Positions 1 through 10,915 are shown, counted from the first letter of the stretch. The stretch: DNA of 64,000 nt from Henricia sp. BOLD:AAB3569 (GCA_037783545.1 JBBELK010000058.1:1302001-1366000); one strand, 5' to 3'. Notes: generated by a model not told the origin, from the sequence alone. Numbers and translations: made by a program.

Positions 1-153
1 ACAAGGTTTTTAGAGAGGCATGTTGTCAAACTATTTGTAACCCTTTTTGGGCCTAAGTTATCTCTTCAGAACAACTGAAACTTATTTCTGAAACTTATAT
101 GGTCTGTGTTGCCAAAATGCCCCCTTTACCGTGGAAAGACTCAATTGTATTGT
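1..153. mobile_element. Half copy of foldback family F1 (GGGTCTTTCCAC termini)
   Basis: The window opens inside one arm of a foldback element. The stretch from the ACAAGGTTTTTAG motif to GTGGAAAGACTCA matches the right arms of the copies at 15268-15687 and 43513-43958. Only one arm is inside the window; the other may lie just upstream. Confidence 0.75.
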
Positions 154-1240
154 GGTTTCTTGCATGGCTCATTCTTGAATTCATACTAACGTTTTTAAAA
201 AATAAATAAATTAAAATCGTTTCGTCGTCATAAAAAATTTGTTTTTCCTGAGTAAATCATCCAAGTAGTTATCTTTGCTGAACCATCTTGCTTATACTAA
301 CCTTGTTGGTCTATTATTTTGTTTGCTCTTTTCAAGTGTTGTAGTGGAAACCTTTCGTGAGACCTTTTCAAAACATACTAAATGATTGGAAAACTCTTAA
401 AAACAGGAACAGCATTACATAACTAAAGAATAATGTTGATAAACTGCCTTGTAGAAATTTAAGCCACATAGATGCAGTATAATTCAGAAAACCTGAAAAA
501 TTCATGCATTCAATTTTTTTAAAAAGCACCTAAAGTTGGCAATTTCTTCCACAAATGTATCATTTTACATGAAAAAAAAAAGCCATTGCTGTCAATACTT
601 TTAGTCAGATTTTTGGAAAGGTCACGACTACAGCACTGCTCTGTTTTAACATTCCAAAAGCTTTACTCTCATACATCCACCAGAGCAAAAGATCATTTAA
701 AACTGGTTTGGCTACACTTCTACAATTTGTGAAATTTGTTTAGTTTAGTTTTTCTCGTTCTACCTCTAAATTTTCCCCTTGCCTCTTTGTGTTCTGTTCA
801 CTTGGCATACTGGAACCTTTAGTCCTATATCGGCGTCATTCATTGGCCCAGGCTAACCTGCCGTTGGCCAATCAGCAAGCCACTACGACCAAACGACATT
901 AATCTTAACACCCCAGTGCCTGGTATGTATGCGTCTATAGTCTCTGTAGCCATTTGTTTTTGCAGCTCGGTGTCTGGGTCTGTCCGACCACCCATTCGAC
1001 CACCCATTCGTCTCTATCTGCATTCCACCATGCATCCGCCGGTCACCTGGCAGGGCTGCTTCCCTGCACTCTTGCACAACTAAAGTTGTCTGTAAGAATA
1101 ACTTTTGCACCGGTCCGCTTCAGGCCTCACTAGTCTTGATAATCGCGACGCAAATGCAGCTCTTTCTTTTATATTTTGACATGATTGTCGCTGTATAGTG
1201 TCTTGTGGAATTGTACAGAGTAAATCAGTTGAAAAACCAC
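154..1240. repeat. Non-coding stretch with a family B dispersed repeat
   Basis: Positions about 375-520 hold a copy of a dispersed repeat of about 150 bp (family B). Its signature is AAAAAC near the start and GCCACATAGATGCAG near the end. Other copies lie near 7553, 20775 (partial), 26281 and 54443. I see nothing else recognisable here. Confidence 0.5.
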
Positions 1241-1720
1241 ACCTTAAGCCTAGCGTACATCGACCTCGCAACTGGAAGCAACTTAACTGATCAGTTGCTG
1301 TCAATGTGTGCGTAGCGCGCTCATCGACAGCAACTGATCAGTTGCGCAACTAGCGGCAACTGGGAGCATTCAGCCATGTCTACATTTCCAGAGCACGCAC
1401 ATTGACACGGCAACTCAGTAAAGCCTATCGTACGTCAACATTACTGCTGTTGATGTGTGCCCACGTGATCAGATGCACTCGTGCAACTGACAGCAACTAG
1501 TTGCAAGTACGCGTACACCGACAAAACTGACCGCAACTGGGTACAACTAGTTGCCAGAAAGTAGAACATGAGCAACTCGCGGCAACTGGGATTTTCCCAG
1601 TTGCCAGTAGTTCCAAGTGCGCGTTCATCAACCTTTTTAAGCAACTGATCAGTTGCTCCCAGTTGCCGCGAGTTGCTTCTAGTTACCGGAAACATCAGTT
1701 GCAAGGTCAATGTTTGTTGA
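1241..1720. mobile_element. CAACTG-word element, copy 1 (rearranged)
   Basis: The left terminus AAGCCTAGCGTACATCGACC is followed by many CAACTG/CAGTTG words in both orientations, including GCAACTGATCAGTTGC. The right end decays to AATGTTTGTTGAGCTTAA. A second internal terminus near 1418 (AAAGCCTATCGTAC) suggests two overlapping or tandem copies. Compare 3931-4250 and 51578-51921. Confidence 0.75.
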
Positions 1721-1912
1721 GCTTAAATTCTCATAAACGCTTTCTAATCATACAATGGCAAAAGGGCCTGCATGCTGGCACTCGGTTACCTATTCGCAAA
1801 TGAAAAATTCAACTGACGCCCAATTGCGGCACTGCTTTATGGAACGGATAAATTAGTTTACAAAACAGTGGTTTTTTTTACGAAATCTTGAAAATATATG
1901 GATTGACAGCGT

Positions 1913-1972
1913 GAAATTTCAGAATGGTAATGAGAAAAATAGTACAAATGATATGGTATTAAAATCTCAAAT
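1913..1972 (+). repeat. Dispersed repeat fragment, inverted partner at 48493-48546
   Basis: The segment beginning AAATTTCAGAATGGTAATG and continuing to ATATGGTATTAAAAT is matched on the opposite strand near 48493-48546 with few differences. It is a short piece of an otherwise unrecognised interspersed repeat. Confidence 0.5.
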
Positions 1973-3243
1973 CCATGGGGAAAATGGAAGAGGGGAGTCA
2001 AAAATGCGATCTAGACACGGTCGTTTAAGATGAACAATCATGTCCAACGTAAAAAAAAATGCATTTGTGTCTTGATCGTCGGGACTAGCCACACAACCAT
2101 GTCTCATGAGGGCGCTGTAACAGAAGCGTAAATCGGCAGTCGTTTCCAAGAAAACGTAATAGCTGCTTCCATCGCAAATTTTGATTAAGTGCTACATTTT
2201 CATTCTTTGTTTGTTTCAGTTTAGCTTCAACGAAATACTTGCCCCTGTCTAGTGCCCTCAGGCGAGAGATGGTCGTGTGACACTTCACTTTTTTCCCTGT
2301 GCCCCTTCCTTTATACCATGCATCATGATCTCATATTTTAATTTTTCACTGCAGTTCACGTACTCATTCATCATGTTTGTTTTGTAACAAGCATGCTTTC
2401 GTTTTCATTTTGCATAAGTCATGCTTCATAACTGAACCCTTGATTCTTTCTTAAGGAAAAATGTGGGTTTTTTTGTGGAAATTAAAAAGTATGTCTTAGC
2501 ATTGGCAATATTTGTAGTGTTTGTCTATTCCCTTTTTCGGCTTTGATTAAAAAAAAAAACTTTATATTGACATAAAAAATACCATAAAATTGGTGTTAAA
2601 AATTCACAACCCTTTAACTTTCAATTTTTATTTTTCCCTTGAATGTTTTTTTAAATATTATTCTGGTTTATTATTAAAAAAATATTGCATACCAACAGCA
2701 TAAATGCTCACATAGTTACAATACAAATGCGATAAAATTTGTATTTGTATGGCTTTGAAGAATGCCATACAAATACTGTAATCACTGTGAGAGGTTTTAA
2801 ACTGAAAACGGCTGTGTACATGTTTTGTTTTTGTCTGCTCTTGTAAATGTTACATGTGGTTACTGTTTTACTTTGTTGGTTGCTTTGCTTTAACTAAATG
2901 CTGTATCTTCTTTTTCGTTTTTGTAAAAAAAAAACATTCATGATAATGTTACCGCGGTAATCGCATTTCAATGGAAATAGACCTTGCTTAAAAGTGTCAT
3001 TTCACTGCACATTCGTGTGCCATTTGTGATGTTAATACATGCCTTTACGGTTCCCCCACAATTTGCTGCGTGCATTGCATGATGGGACGGAATTCTAGTA
3101 CACCGCAGAGGAGCGTTAAGTTTAACCGTGTACTGTAGACGAATGGAATATCGCAGGACAGTGGAGCTTTTGGCTGCTTCAAACTCACAAAACGTGGTGA
3201 TTTTGTGTCTTTGATACAATTGTTACAGATTCAACCTACTGTA
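1973..3243. other. AT-rich non-coding DNA, nothing recognised
   Basis: This lies in the last intron of the Ras-GAP gene. It has homopolymer runs (A and T tracts near 2540-2660 and 2925) and a short GTTACCGCGGTAA palindrome near 2947. I see no exon-like reading frame or terminal inverted repeat. Confidence 0.4.
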
Positions 3244-3389
3244 TAGACTGTATCCACTAGCTGCCATCTTGTAGGGCAACTTTCGACATTTAAATTGGTC
3301 AACAATGTTAGCACAAAATGTGCAACCATGCATGTCCTCACGGAACCAAAAAACTGCCCTACAAGATGGCAGCTATTCGATACGGTCTG
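3244..3389. mobile_element. Foldback element family F2 (TAGACCGTATCGA), copy 1
   Basis: Terminal inverted repeats TAGACTGTATCC and CGATACGGTCT enclose arms carrying the GCCATCTTGTAGGGCA word and its complement. The loop contains GTGCAACCATGCATGTCCT, shared with the copy at 22334-22490. It is a non-autonomous DNA element of about 146 bp. Confidence 0.8.
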
Positions 3390-3930
3390 TATCCGTTTTG
3401 AAATACTGACTTGATTGTCACAAACACGGTGTGCCCAGTAGTCGCGGTGCGCCAGTTGCCAGCGCCCCCGAGTGCGTGCAGTCTTGATCAGTTCAGCCAG
3501 CGCGCGCAGCGTGCATACCCCATCCAAAAGTAAAAAATTAATTTCTCCAAAATCTAAATGTGATGTGATGTTTAGTGATTTTGTTGTTGTCCATGCATGT
3601 TCAAATGTCCGTCTGTGTTTGTGGCTTGGTTTCAGAATGTCGCATCTTCAGCAAAGAATACACTCCGTATAGGATTTGGTGGAAGCTGGTGTGGTGGGCT
3701 GACCAATAAGACACTGTTAGTCATTTTAGTTTAAACCATTTGTTGAATTTTATTTTGTATTTCTCTGTATTTTGTTTGTTGAGGTTTAATGAACTAGTAC
3801 ATAAGGCTGGATTTAGTCAAGCGATCTAACATGTAATGTTAACAAAAATATTTTAGGTGTCCAGTACGTTACACCTGGATGTCTTTAAAAAAAGAAAATT
3901 CACTGTACATCTAAATAATCACACCCCTAA

Positions 3931-4250
3931 AGCCTAGCGTACATCGACCTGGAAGCAACTCAACTGATCAGTTGCTGTCAATGTGTGCCCATGTAATCAC
4001 ACGCACTAGCATCGTGCAATTGACAGCAACTAGTTGCAAGTACTCGTACATCGCCGCAACTGGGTACAACTAGTTGCCAGAAAGTAGAACATGAGCAACT
4101 CGCGGCAACTGGAATTTTTCCAGTTGCAAGTGCGCATACATTTTCAAGCAACTGATCAGTTGCTCCCAGTTGCCGCGAGTTGCTTCTAGTTGCCGGAAAC
4201 ATCAGTTGCCACAAGTTGCTTCCAGTTGCAAGGTCGATGTACGCTAGGCT
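3931..4250. mobile_element. CAACTG-word element, copy 2 (cleanest copy)
   Basis: It starts AGCCTAGCGTACATCGACCT and ends with the complement ...CGATGTACGCTAGGCT. It is flanked by TAA on both sides (a candidate 3-bp target duplication). The 320-bp body is saturated with CAACTG/CAGTTG words such as GCAACTGATCAGTTGCT. It has no coding capacity. Confidence 0.85.
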
Positions 4251-4502
4251 TAAAATCATCTGTAACCCCACATACTTTTGCCATAGAGTACTAAATTTAA
4301 TGGAATAACTGGTTGTAGGTCTGTTAATAATACGGTATTAAAACCAACCTGAACCAACATGATTTTCTCAGCTTTATTCCTTCAAAACGGGACTGAAAAT
4401 GGTACTGATGGTAGGCAGATGGTTTGACTGGATTTTGACAATAACGTAAACTAACAAATTCCTCTGACATAATATTTCGGACTGCGTTAATCAGGGGAGG
4501 AT

Positions 4503-4517
4503 CGGGGGGGGGGGGGG
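4503..4517. repeat. Poly-G tract
   Basis: An almost pure G run inside a C/G-rich stretch (4497-4555). It is simple sequence with possible length error in assembly. Confidence 0.7.
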
Positions 4518-4631
4518 TGTGGGTGGGGTGCATGACTCCCCACCCTCCCCCTTTTCTAAAAAAAAAAGATAACTATCTATTTATTTTTTTAATTACCGAT
4601 AACTTTCGCAACCCTGTTAATTCCAGTTTGG

Positions 4632-4907
4632 AGAATTGGTGGTCTAGTGAATAGCATGTCGGACTTTCGGTCGAGAGGTCCATGGTTCGAAACCTGGCCA
4701 TTGCACTGCAATGTGTCCTTGGACAAGACACTTCACTCCACGTTGTCTCTCTCCACCCAGGTGTATAAATGGGTACCAGCAAATACGGTTGGGGAAACCC
4801 AACTAGTTGCTGGGGGTAGACCTGCGATGGACTGGCATCACATCCAGGAGGAGTACATATGAGCCAATTAATATTGGCTCATAAACGACTTGCCTACCTA
4901 CCTAATT
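4632..4907 (+). mobile_element. tRNA-derived SINE with GATGGACTGGCATC body
   Basis: The head contains an A-box-like TGGTCTAGTGAATAGC and a B-box-like GGTTCGAAACC about 45 bp later. The body has the widespread invertebrate SINE motifs TGGACAAGACACTTCACTCC and GCGATGGACTGGCATC. The tail is ACCTACCTA. It lies in the last Ras-GAP intron. Confidence 0.75.
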
Positions 4908-5068
4908 CCAGTTTGAGGAAAACTGTCGCCCCACTGGTGTTTAATTCTTAGGCAGTAACTTAAGTGCTAAAGTGATACTAACAAATATGAAAACAAGTAA
5001 TTAGTAATCCCAAGTAATATTTTAATCCCATGTTACCGTGCAACCATTTTCTTGTTCATCTTAAACAG

Positions 5069-5321
5069 ACTTGTCACCGTAGAAGAGGAATTGAAAAGAG
5101 AACAGGAAGAAATGGTTGCCGTGGTCTCAGCCAAGCAGAAAATCATAGACGCGCAAGAAACACGCATCGAGTCCCTTGACGCTGCCAACACGCGTCTCAT
5201 GGCAGCGCTAGAACATCTAAAAGAACGCTACAAGGTGTCCCGACGGACTAAATCGTCTTCTGACATACGGACGACCAAGCTGACACCCCTGAACGGCAAC
5301 ATGAAGTCCACCAATTGTTGA
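5069..5321 (+). CDS. Last coding exon of a SynGAP/DAB2IP/RASAL2-family Ras GTPase-activating protein
   Basis: The exon follows a TTAAACAG splice acceptor ending at 5068. Its first base completes a codon, and it encodes 83 residues to TGA at 5319-5321. The protein is a coiled coil ([11 protein letters not shown], then [19 protein letters not shown], then ALEHLKERY) followed by a short basic linker and the ending [14 protein letters not shown]. From memory of the family, the KQKIIDAQ-x-RI-x-SLD-x-AN-x-RLM core, the LKERY and the short tail ending in Cys match the extreme C-terminus of vertebrate DAB2IP and RASAL2 (raskol in flies). Those are cytosolic or membrane-associated Ras/Rap GAPs with PH, C2, GAP and C-terminal coil. 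The PH, C2 and GAP exons must lie before the window. GC content is clearly higher than in the flanks. I cannot tell which vertebrate paralogue is closest; an invertebrate is expected to have a single pro-orthologue. Confidence 0.85.
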
Positions 5322-5858
5322 AAAGGATCGAAAATCAGTAAGCCGTCGGCTATTTTGCCCAGTTGCTCTCCCATGCAACATCAAGAGAAAAATTGAGTTA
5401 ATAGGGAAGACCCCAGGGTGTATACCACTGTGCCTTATAGCTCGGCTGGTAGAGCATCTGCCCAGGGAGTCACAGCTCTCGGGTTCAAATCCCGGTAAGG
5501 TCATTACGATTTTTCTCCCATCCCAAGTTAAGCTGTTGGTGAAAGACTTTGAAAAGAAAACCCAAATTTTTGTCACAAGAAGTTATTTCTTTGGATATTA
5601 TTAGACTTTAGGCTCTTTCTAACATGAGGGTATTTTATTTGTATTTTGACCTTGTTAAGATTGGATTTGATACAAAATCAAGATAGACGACCCCTTAAAT
5701 ACATTTAGCACAAAATATTAGTTCAGGAATTTTCAAGTACCCATCCTTTGCTACAGATTCCTTTTATTGCTTTTTACTAATTCGTAGACACAAATCATGT
5801 CACGTTAGTTTATGTATATTTTTAACAGTGTGGGGAAAAGTAGAGGGTGTAAAATAAA
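5322..5858 (+). promoter_or_regulatory. Probable 3' UTR of the Ras-GAP gene with AATAAA signal
   Basis: Sequence between the stop codon and AATAAA at 5853-5858, the first canonical poly(A) signal downstream. It contains a tRNA-derived SINE (5434-5540). Transcript data would be needed to place the real cleavage site. Confidence 0.5.
5434..5540 (+). mobile_element. tRNA-derived SINE in 3' UTR (family S1)
   Basis: GCCTTATAGCTCGGCTGGTAGAGC gives a tRNA acceptor and A box, and CGGGTTCAAATCCCGG gives the T-arm/B box. These are followed by the family tail TTACGATTTTTCTCCCATCC. The same unit forms the inverted pair at 16202-16453. The anticodon arm is not canonical, so this is not a working tRNA gene. 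Confidence 0.8.
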
Positions 5859-6171
5859 TGTATTCGAAGATATGTACAACTCGAGAAGATGGTCAGATTG
5901 GACCTAAAACTGAAGAGGTTAAATTGTGTGCAAAGGCAGTTTTAATTATTTTAATTTACTGTGCATTTCAAATGCTTTATAAAATGTAATGCTGTTGATT
6001 TGAGTACAGATATTCTTCACAGTTTTAAACATGGGTTTGAGTCTGTCTTGTTAATATTTCACAACTTTATTTTACTGAAATTTTGCATTTAAAAGAAACA
6101 ATCTGTTGAATTCAGGGTCTATAAAGTCCATCACAAGTCCTCCAGTCTTAAGGCAATAACAATGTGCAAAT
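5859..6171. other. Intergenic AT-rich DNA, nothing recognised
   Basis: No open frame of interest, TIR or tandem repeat is seen between the candidate poly(A) site and the SINE at 6172. Confidence 0.4.
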
Positions 6172-6484
6172 TTATATAGCGCATATATCACGTATATCAT
6201 AGCACTTTAATATTACCCCTGGCCGTGGGCTCTTCATTGAACTTTCTCAGCTCCCTTGGAGTATACAGCTCCAGCTGCCTGTTGCACGCTCATGAGCTAA
6301 TCAAACACACAACAACTTCACTGCCCTCACAGGTACCCATTTGCGCTTGGGTGGAGAGTGGCAATTTATGGCGAAGTGCCTTGCCCGAAGGCACGCACCA
6401 TTGACACGAGCCGGCCTGGATTCGAACTGCAGAATTAACTAAGTTCTTGAATTTGATGTGCTAGACCACTCGGCCAAGACACAA
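6172..6484 (-). mobile_element. tRNA-derived SINE (Leu/Ser-like head), minus strand
   Basis: Read on the minus strand it begins GTGTCTTGGCCGAGTGGTCTA (class II tRNA A box). The B box is GTTCGAATCC, then GCAAGGCACTTCGCC and CACCCAAGCGCAAATGGGT body motifs, and the tail motif TATATAAATTTGCACATTG. The full unit is about 310 bp. Confidence 0.8.
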
Positions 6485-6595
6485 TTAATTAGCTTAAAAA
6501 GACATTTTTGTGCATTTTGGTTTGTTACTGGGTGCTGATGGGCTCAAAAATTAGTCCTTAGTGGGCTAAATTGTGATCAACTTAACGCTGAACAG

Positions 6596-7128
6596 TCATC
6601 CAGTAGCCATGTTGGTGCACCCAATATGCCCATGTTGGTGCACCTAGTGCCCATATCCCCTTCGATCACATGTGTACATTTGTTGAAAGTCACTTCATGT
6701 GACTGAAGGGAATATTGGTGTGCCCAGCGCCCATGTCGGTGCACCACTAGCGCCCATGTCGTTGCACCACTAGCGCCCATGTCGGTGCACCACTATAGCG
6801 CCCATGTCGGTGCACCACTAGCGCCCATGTCAGTGCTCCACTAGCGCCCATGTCAGTGCTCCACTAGCGTCCATGTCGGTGCACCACTATAGCGCCCATG
6901 TCGGTGCACCACTAGCGCCCATGTCGGTGCACCGCTAGCGCCCATATTGGCGTGCCCAGCGCCCATGTCGGTGCACCACTAGCGCCCATGTCGGTGCACC
7001 ACTAGCGCTCATGTCGGTGCACCACTATAGCGCCCATGTCGGTGCACCACTATAGCGCCCATGTCGGTGCACCACTAGTGCCCATGTCCGTGCACCGCTA
7101 GCGCCCATGTCGGTGTGCCCAGCGCCCA
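6596..7128. repeat. Minisatellite, about 18 units of 23-25 bp
   Basis: The core unit GCGCCCATGTCGGTGCACC plus ACTA or ACTATA is repeated about 18 times from 6725 to 7128. Degenerate outliers start at 6596. Units vary by a TA insertion and single substitutions, and a GTGCCCAGC variant block recurs three times, suggesting a higher-order pattern. It is intergenic. Confidence 0.95.
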
Positions 7129-7552
7129 TTTCTATATCTTGCTGTACATTTTTTGTTAGATTCATAAAAATAACCTTTGGGTGTTACCCCTTTCATTCTT
7201 AAAAAGTAGTGTACAAATAACATAGCCTATACTGCTGTCAGTTTTTACAAAGTTGATATCACTGTAAATAATTTTAAGCCAAATATTTGTATTTATTTAT
7301 TGGAACAGACATCGCATTATTTGAAGTCTTCCACGAGTGGGCGACTTTTCTAATTTTGCTACATTCATGTTCTCACTTTCCTTAAAATCTGGGAAGTATA
7401 GGAACATTATTTATTGGATTGCCAAGAGTTTGTGCACTGGCAAAGAAAACAATAATTCGTTTACTGCACCGCCTCCACCCCCCTGATAAAAAGACAGATT
7501 TTACCTAAAAGTTGATAGTCCAAGTTGTGTGAAGTAGTACACCAGAGGTATA
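7129..7552. other. Intergenic DNA, nothing recognised
   Basis: AT-rich sequence without TIRs, tandem repeats or plausible exons. A C-rich tract lies near 7470. Confidence 0.4.
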
Positions 7553-7700
7553 GTATACATGATTGGTAAACTGTTAAAAACGGCATGATTTCCACTGGTA
7601 ATTGAAAGCTATGTCGGGAAAACTACCTTGTAGAAATTTTAGCCACATAGATGCAGTGATACTTCAAAAAACCTGAAAAATCCAAGCATGGTTTTTTGTG
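7553..7700. repeat. Family B dispersed repeat, longest copy
   Basis: It begins with AGTATACATGATTGGTAAACT, the same terminal sequence as the TTAA elements at 19712 and 55979, but continues with a different body: GGCATGATTTCCACTGG ... GCCACATAGATGCAGTGATAC. Partial copies lie at 375, 16086 (weak), 20775, 26281 and 54443. A right terminus was not identified. Confidence 0.65.
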
Positions 7701-8598
7701 TATGAATGAATGGCTCCAAAAATCGCCTATAGGCGATCTTTGGAGACAACTTTGGAAGTTTGGAGATTCAAATAGTTTTGTCATTTTTCTCATGAATAGG
7801 GGCAATTCAGACGAACAAATTTCACAGGATGATTACTACTATTACCGTCTTGATAACAAGTAAGCTTTTAGATAATAATTCAGACGTTTTTGGAGGGTAA
7901 TTACCAAACATGTAGACTACCTTTAAACGGGTTTTTACTAAATTTCCCACATTTCTAAAATTTATAAAAACGCCTAAATTGTGGAATTCGTCGTCGTAGG
8001 CTACATTTATTTGAACCTTTTCATATATTGCATCCTGGACTATGCCACAAGTGCTATATTTCACCCAGAGTCGACACATTTGTAACAAATTATGGAAGAA
8101 TTTATTACATTTTGGGTAAAGGTGTTTTGTTGTGACATTTGTATAGATGCAACGTACGCCCTCCTCCAGATCCAACAAACAAAAAATAGCAATTGTTATA
8201 TTTCTGTTGGGAAAACTGAGTGAAAGAAATAAAATGTCTGAAATGTTTGCTGAATAAAATTGTTTAAGTGTCTTTTCCCCATCTTGTTATGGTTACACCC
8301 AAAGTTCATGCAGTGTGTACATTGATCTTTGAAGTACAAATAACACTTGGTCATAAGGTTTACGGGATTTTATTATTTTATTTTATTTGCGAAAAGTCGT
8401 AAATACCAGTCCACGGTTTACACAGTTTTGTTTACTGTGGAATAGACAGTGATCCGAATATTTTCCGTCGAACATTACACGGTGATTTATGGTATTTCTT
8501 GCGCCACTTTGTCATTGGTTTACGATTTTCTATGATGAATTTACAGGCGTTTCTATGAACCATGAAGTTAATTTTACCTCAAAAAAATAAAAGGAAAG

Positions 8599-8798
8599 AT
8601 TACCATGCACGGACACCACATGAAACACCATGCGCTAAACGTATGGGACAACTCTAAAATTTAGTAAATTCATGTTTTTCCTTAGTAAATTCATGACACC
8701 TTTCCCTCCTAATTTTGCGTTTTTATCATCAACCTAACATTTTTACATGGTTTATATGTCATAACAAGGAAAATCCTGGGTGTCCGTGCATGGTAATG
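8599..8798. mobile_element. MITE family M1 (ATTACCATGCACGGACACC), copy 1
   Basis: Near-perfect TIRs GATTACCATGCACGGACACC and GGTGTCCGTGCATGGTAAT enclose a 200-bp AT-rich body. The second copy is at 13469-13618. Confidence 0.85.
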
Positions 8799-8800
8799 AA

Positions 8801-8881
8801 CCCTAGTCTCGTACCCAGACCTAGTACCTGCTGGAGATTGTTAGGCGAGCATCCCCAGCAGGTCTGGCCACGAGACTAGGG
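8801..8881. mobile_element. Short foldback (CCCTAGTCTCG)
   Basis: CCCTAGTCTCGTACCCAGACC and GGTCTGGCCACGAGACTAGGG form an 81-bp hairpin that starts two bases after the M1 element. The termini resemble the TAGTCTGGTACCCGGACC ends of the 29985-32073 element. Confidence 0.75.
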
Positions 8882-8886
8882 CGACT

Positions 8887-8996
8887 TAGGCTGCATCCGA
8901 AATATTGGCTTTGGCTGTGGATTTGGCTGTTGCTACGAGCGGACAATAGAAGTCCTTAGCAACAGCCAAACCCACAGCCAGTAATTCGGATACAGC
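8887..8996. mobile_element. Foldback with GGCTGT/ACAGCC words
   Basis: GGCTGCATCCGAAATATTGGC pairs with the complement ending at 8996. The words TTGGCTGTGG and TTGGCTGTTGCTA recur in both arms. It is about 110 bp with no coding capacity. Confidence 0.75.
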
Positions 8997-9340
8997 CAAA
9001 AGTGCTTCCCGCCTTAGCCACTCCGCCCTCAAAAACTAGACGTTCATCAAGGGTTCTTGGGCTCGAGTTTTCGCGGTCATGACCACATCTATGTTTGTGA
9101 CTTCAACGTAGTGTGAAGTGTATTGCCCCACTACTATATTTGTCTTAGCACATTTATTTGCTTTGTAAAATTGCTTACCAGCCCCCCAAAAAGATTTTGT
9201 TCTTAGAAACAGTAGTAGATTATCAATAAGTACACATGTGAATTTGTCTGGCAACCCATTTTTCCAAATTATAGCAAATACATTCTCTGCTAAGCACATT
9301 TTTGTGCTTAGTAAATGTAGTGCTATGAAATTGGACCTGG

Positions 9341-9571
9341 GGCCAAATTCATAAAGCTGTTTAGCAGAAAAATGTGCTCAGTAATCCAAAATGTGTTCAC
9401 TTTATAAAACTGGGTTAGCAGTCAAAATCGTTTGTGATGTGTATTAAATTGACTGGACGTTCTGCTATTCTTGCTGAGAACACAAGTTGACATATACAAT
9501 TTTGACTATTAACCCGTTTTTATACAGCAAATCCATTTTGGATTAATAAACAGCTTTATGAAATTGGCCCC
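9341..9571. mobile_element. Foldback/MITE with GGGGCCAAATTCATAAAGC termini
   Basis: TGGGGCCAAATTCATAAAGC at the left and GCTTTATGAAATTGGCCCCA at the right form TIRs of about 27 bp around a 230-bp AT-rich body. Confidence 0.8.
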
Positions 9572-9637
9572 AGCCTTCCTGGAGCCACTCGAACTACAGA
9601 GATTCAAATTTGCAACTGAAACGTAAGGGAAGATTAA

Positions 9638-9774
9638 AGGCACAGGCTCGTCAGCAATGCGCGCGCACCAAATTCGTGCCACGAAATACGCACCGGCCTC
9701 CATGCCTTTGCTATGGAGCTGCGTATTTCGTGGCACAAATTGGGCGCGCGCGCATTGCTGACGAGCCTGTGCCT
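9638..9774. mobile_element. TTAA foldback family T1 (AGGCACAGGCTCGTCAGC), full copy
   Basis: It is flanked on both sides by TTAA (9634-9637 and 9775-9778). The arms AGGCACAGGCTCGTCAGCAA...GCGCGCGC pair almost perfectly. The loop arms carry ATACGCAGCTCCAT words. At 137 bp it is a non-autonomous TTAA-class (piggyBac or Kolobok type) element. Other copies: 28710-28843, 36357-36441, 62937-62998. Confidence 0.9.
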
Positions 9775-9902
9775 TTAATTCATGTGAATGTCATGATGTG
9801 CATGAGTTTTACCATACGTCCATGCATTTTAAAGAAGTCAATTTCAAAAATTCTTTATAGCTCTCTGCTTTATATCTTGACTTCAATGCATTCATACAAT
9901 AA

Positions 9903-10126
9903 ATACATACCTGCGCTGCCAACTAGTCCGATTTTATCGTAGTGTTGAAAATCAGAACAGTTGGTAAACGGTCGACTTGACCTGACTCCCCGCGCGCGCC
10001 GCATGTGTTGTGTACATGAAAACGGGTGCAGTACTAGGTCAACTTGACCGTTGTAGCAACTCGACCGTTGCAAGTTTCACTACTACAGTCCGATTTTTTT
10101 ACATGGCAATGTTGGCAGGTATGTAA
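9903..10126. mobile_element. Foldback with ACATACCTGC-TGCCAAC termini
   Basis: ACATACCTGCGCTGCCAAC and GTTGGCAGGTATGT are inverted, followed inward by AGTCCGATTTT in both arms. The interior has CGGTCGACTTGACC/GGTCAACTTGACCG words. Length is about 224 bp. Confidence 0.75.
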
Positions 10127-10512
10127 ATATCCAAACACTTTTGTTGACCCAAGAGAACCCATGGAGGGCCAATAGTACAAAGAACTTTCCACCAAAAGAC
10201 TGTAAAAACATGTTTGTATTTGCTGAAACTGCGAATATCTCACGAAGTACCTAGTAAAATCTCCAGGGTGGCCTTTATCCTCAAATGAACCCTAAAAAAG
10301 AAGTGAAAATGTTCGTCTGGTTTTTGGCGATTTTATGAGCACTTTGGGGTCCCCAGGGACGGAATTATGGGAGCCGATCAGGATAAACAAGTGCGTTTAT
10401 GAGTTAGCGTCGGTCACGCGACATGCAGTTCAGCACGTAATAAATATCTGCTGGATATTTGAAGATAACTCGTTTGGAGATAACTTGTTTCCAAAAACGT
10501 TATGAGCGGTTC

Positions 10513-10730
10513 ATAGAGTTATATATAGAAAACTAGAGTGCGTAATCCCAATACATGATGTGCCGATATGGACGCCGCCATTTTGGTTTAACGCTATGGG
10601 TGTACGGTGGTCAAAGTTGCCCACTTTACACTCGTTAAGCAAACATGGCGCCACCCTCATCGGCACAGTCCACACACGTGACTTGAGTAGCCAGTGCACA
10701 ATCTAGACCTTTTTCTATATCTAACTCTAT
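10513..10730. mobile_element. TIR element (ATAGAGTTATATATAGAAA) with probable 9-bp duplication
   Basis: The left end ATAGAGTTATATATAGAAAA is inverted at the right end (TTTCTATATCTAACTCTAT). The flanks GAGCGGTTC (10504-10512) and GAGCGGCTC (10732-10740) look like a 9-bp target duplication with one difference, although the host is itself a tandem repeat. The 38-bp palindrome at 33544-33581 uses the same outer ATAGAGTTGTATA word. Confidence 0.7.
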
Positions 10731-10740
10731 GGAGCGGCTC

Positions 10741-10840
10741 CACTGACGCCATTTTGTCCATGGGCGGTTCTACTGACGCCATTTTGTTTCCAAAAAACGT
10801 TATGAGCAGTTCTATACTGACGCCATTTTATTTCCAAAAA
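10741..10840. repeat. Tandem repeat, unit about 42 bp (ACTGACGCCATTTT)
   Basis: ACTGACGCCATTTTGT occurs three times with CAAAAAACGTTATGAGCAGTTCT between copies. The same unit appears at 10490-10512, left of the TIR element, so that element is inserted in this tandem array. Confidence 0.7.
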
Positions 10841-10915
10841 TAGTAAATTATTTCATGTTACATGTACTTTTAAGTTGTTTTTATAAAGTTGTCTGTGTTC
10901 GGGCCGGTTTCACCC

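Noticed and set aside
6596-7128. CRISPR-like regular repeats
   Set aside because: The units abut without unique spacers and the genome is eukaryotic; it is a minisatellite.
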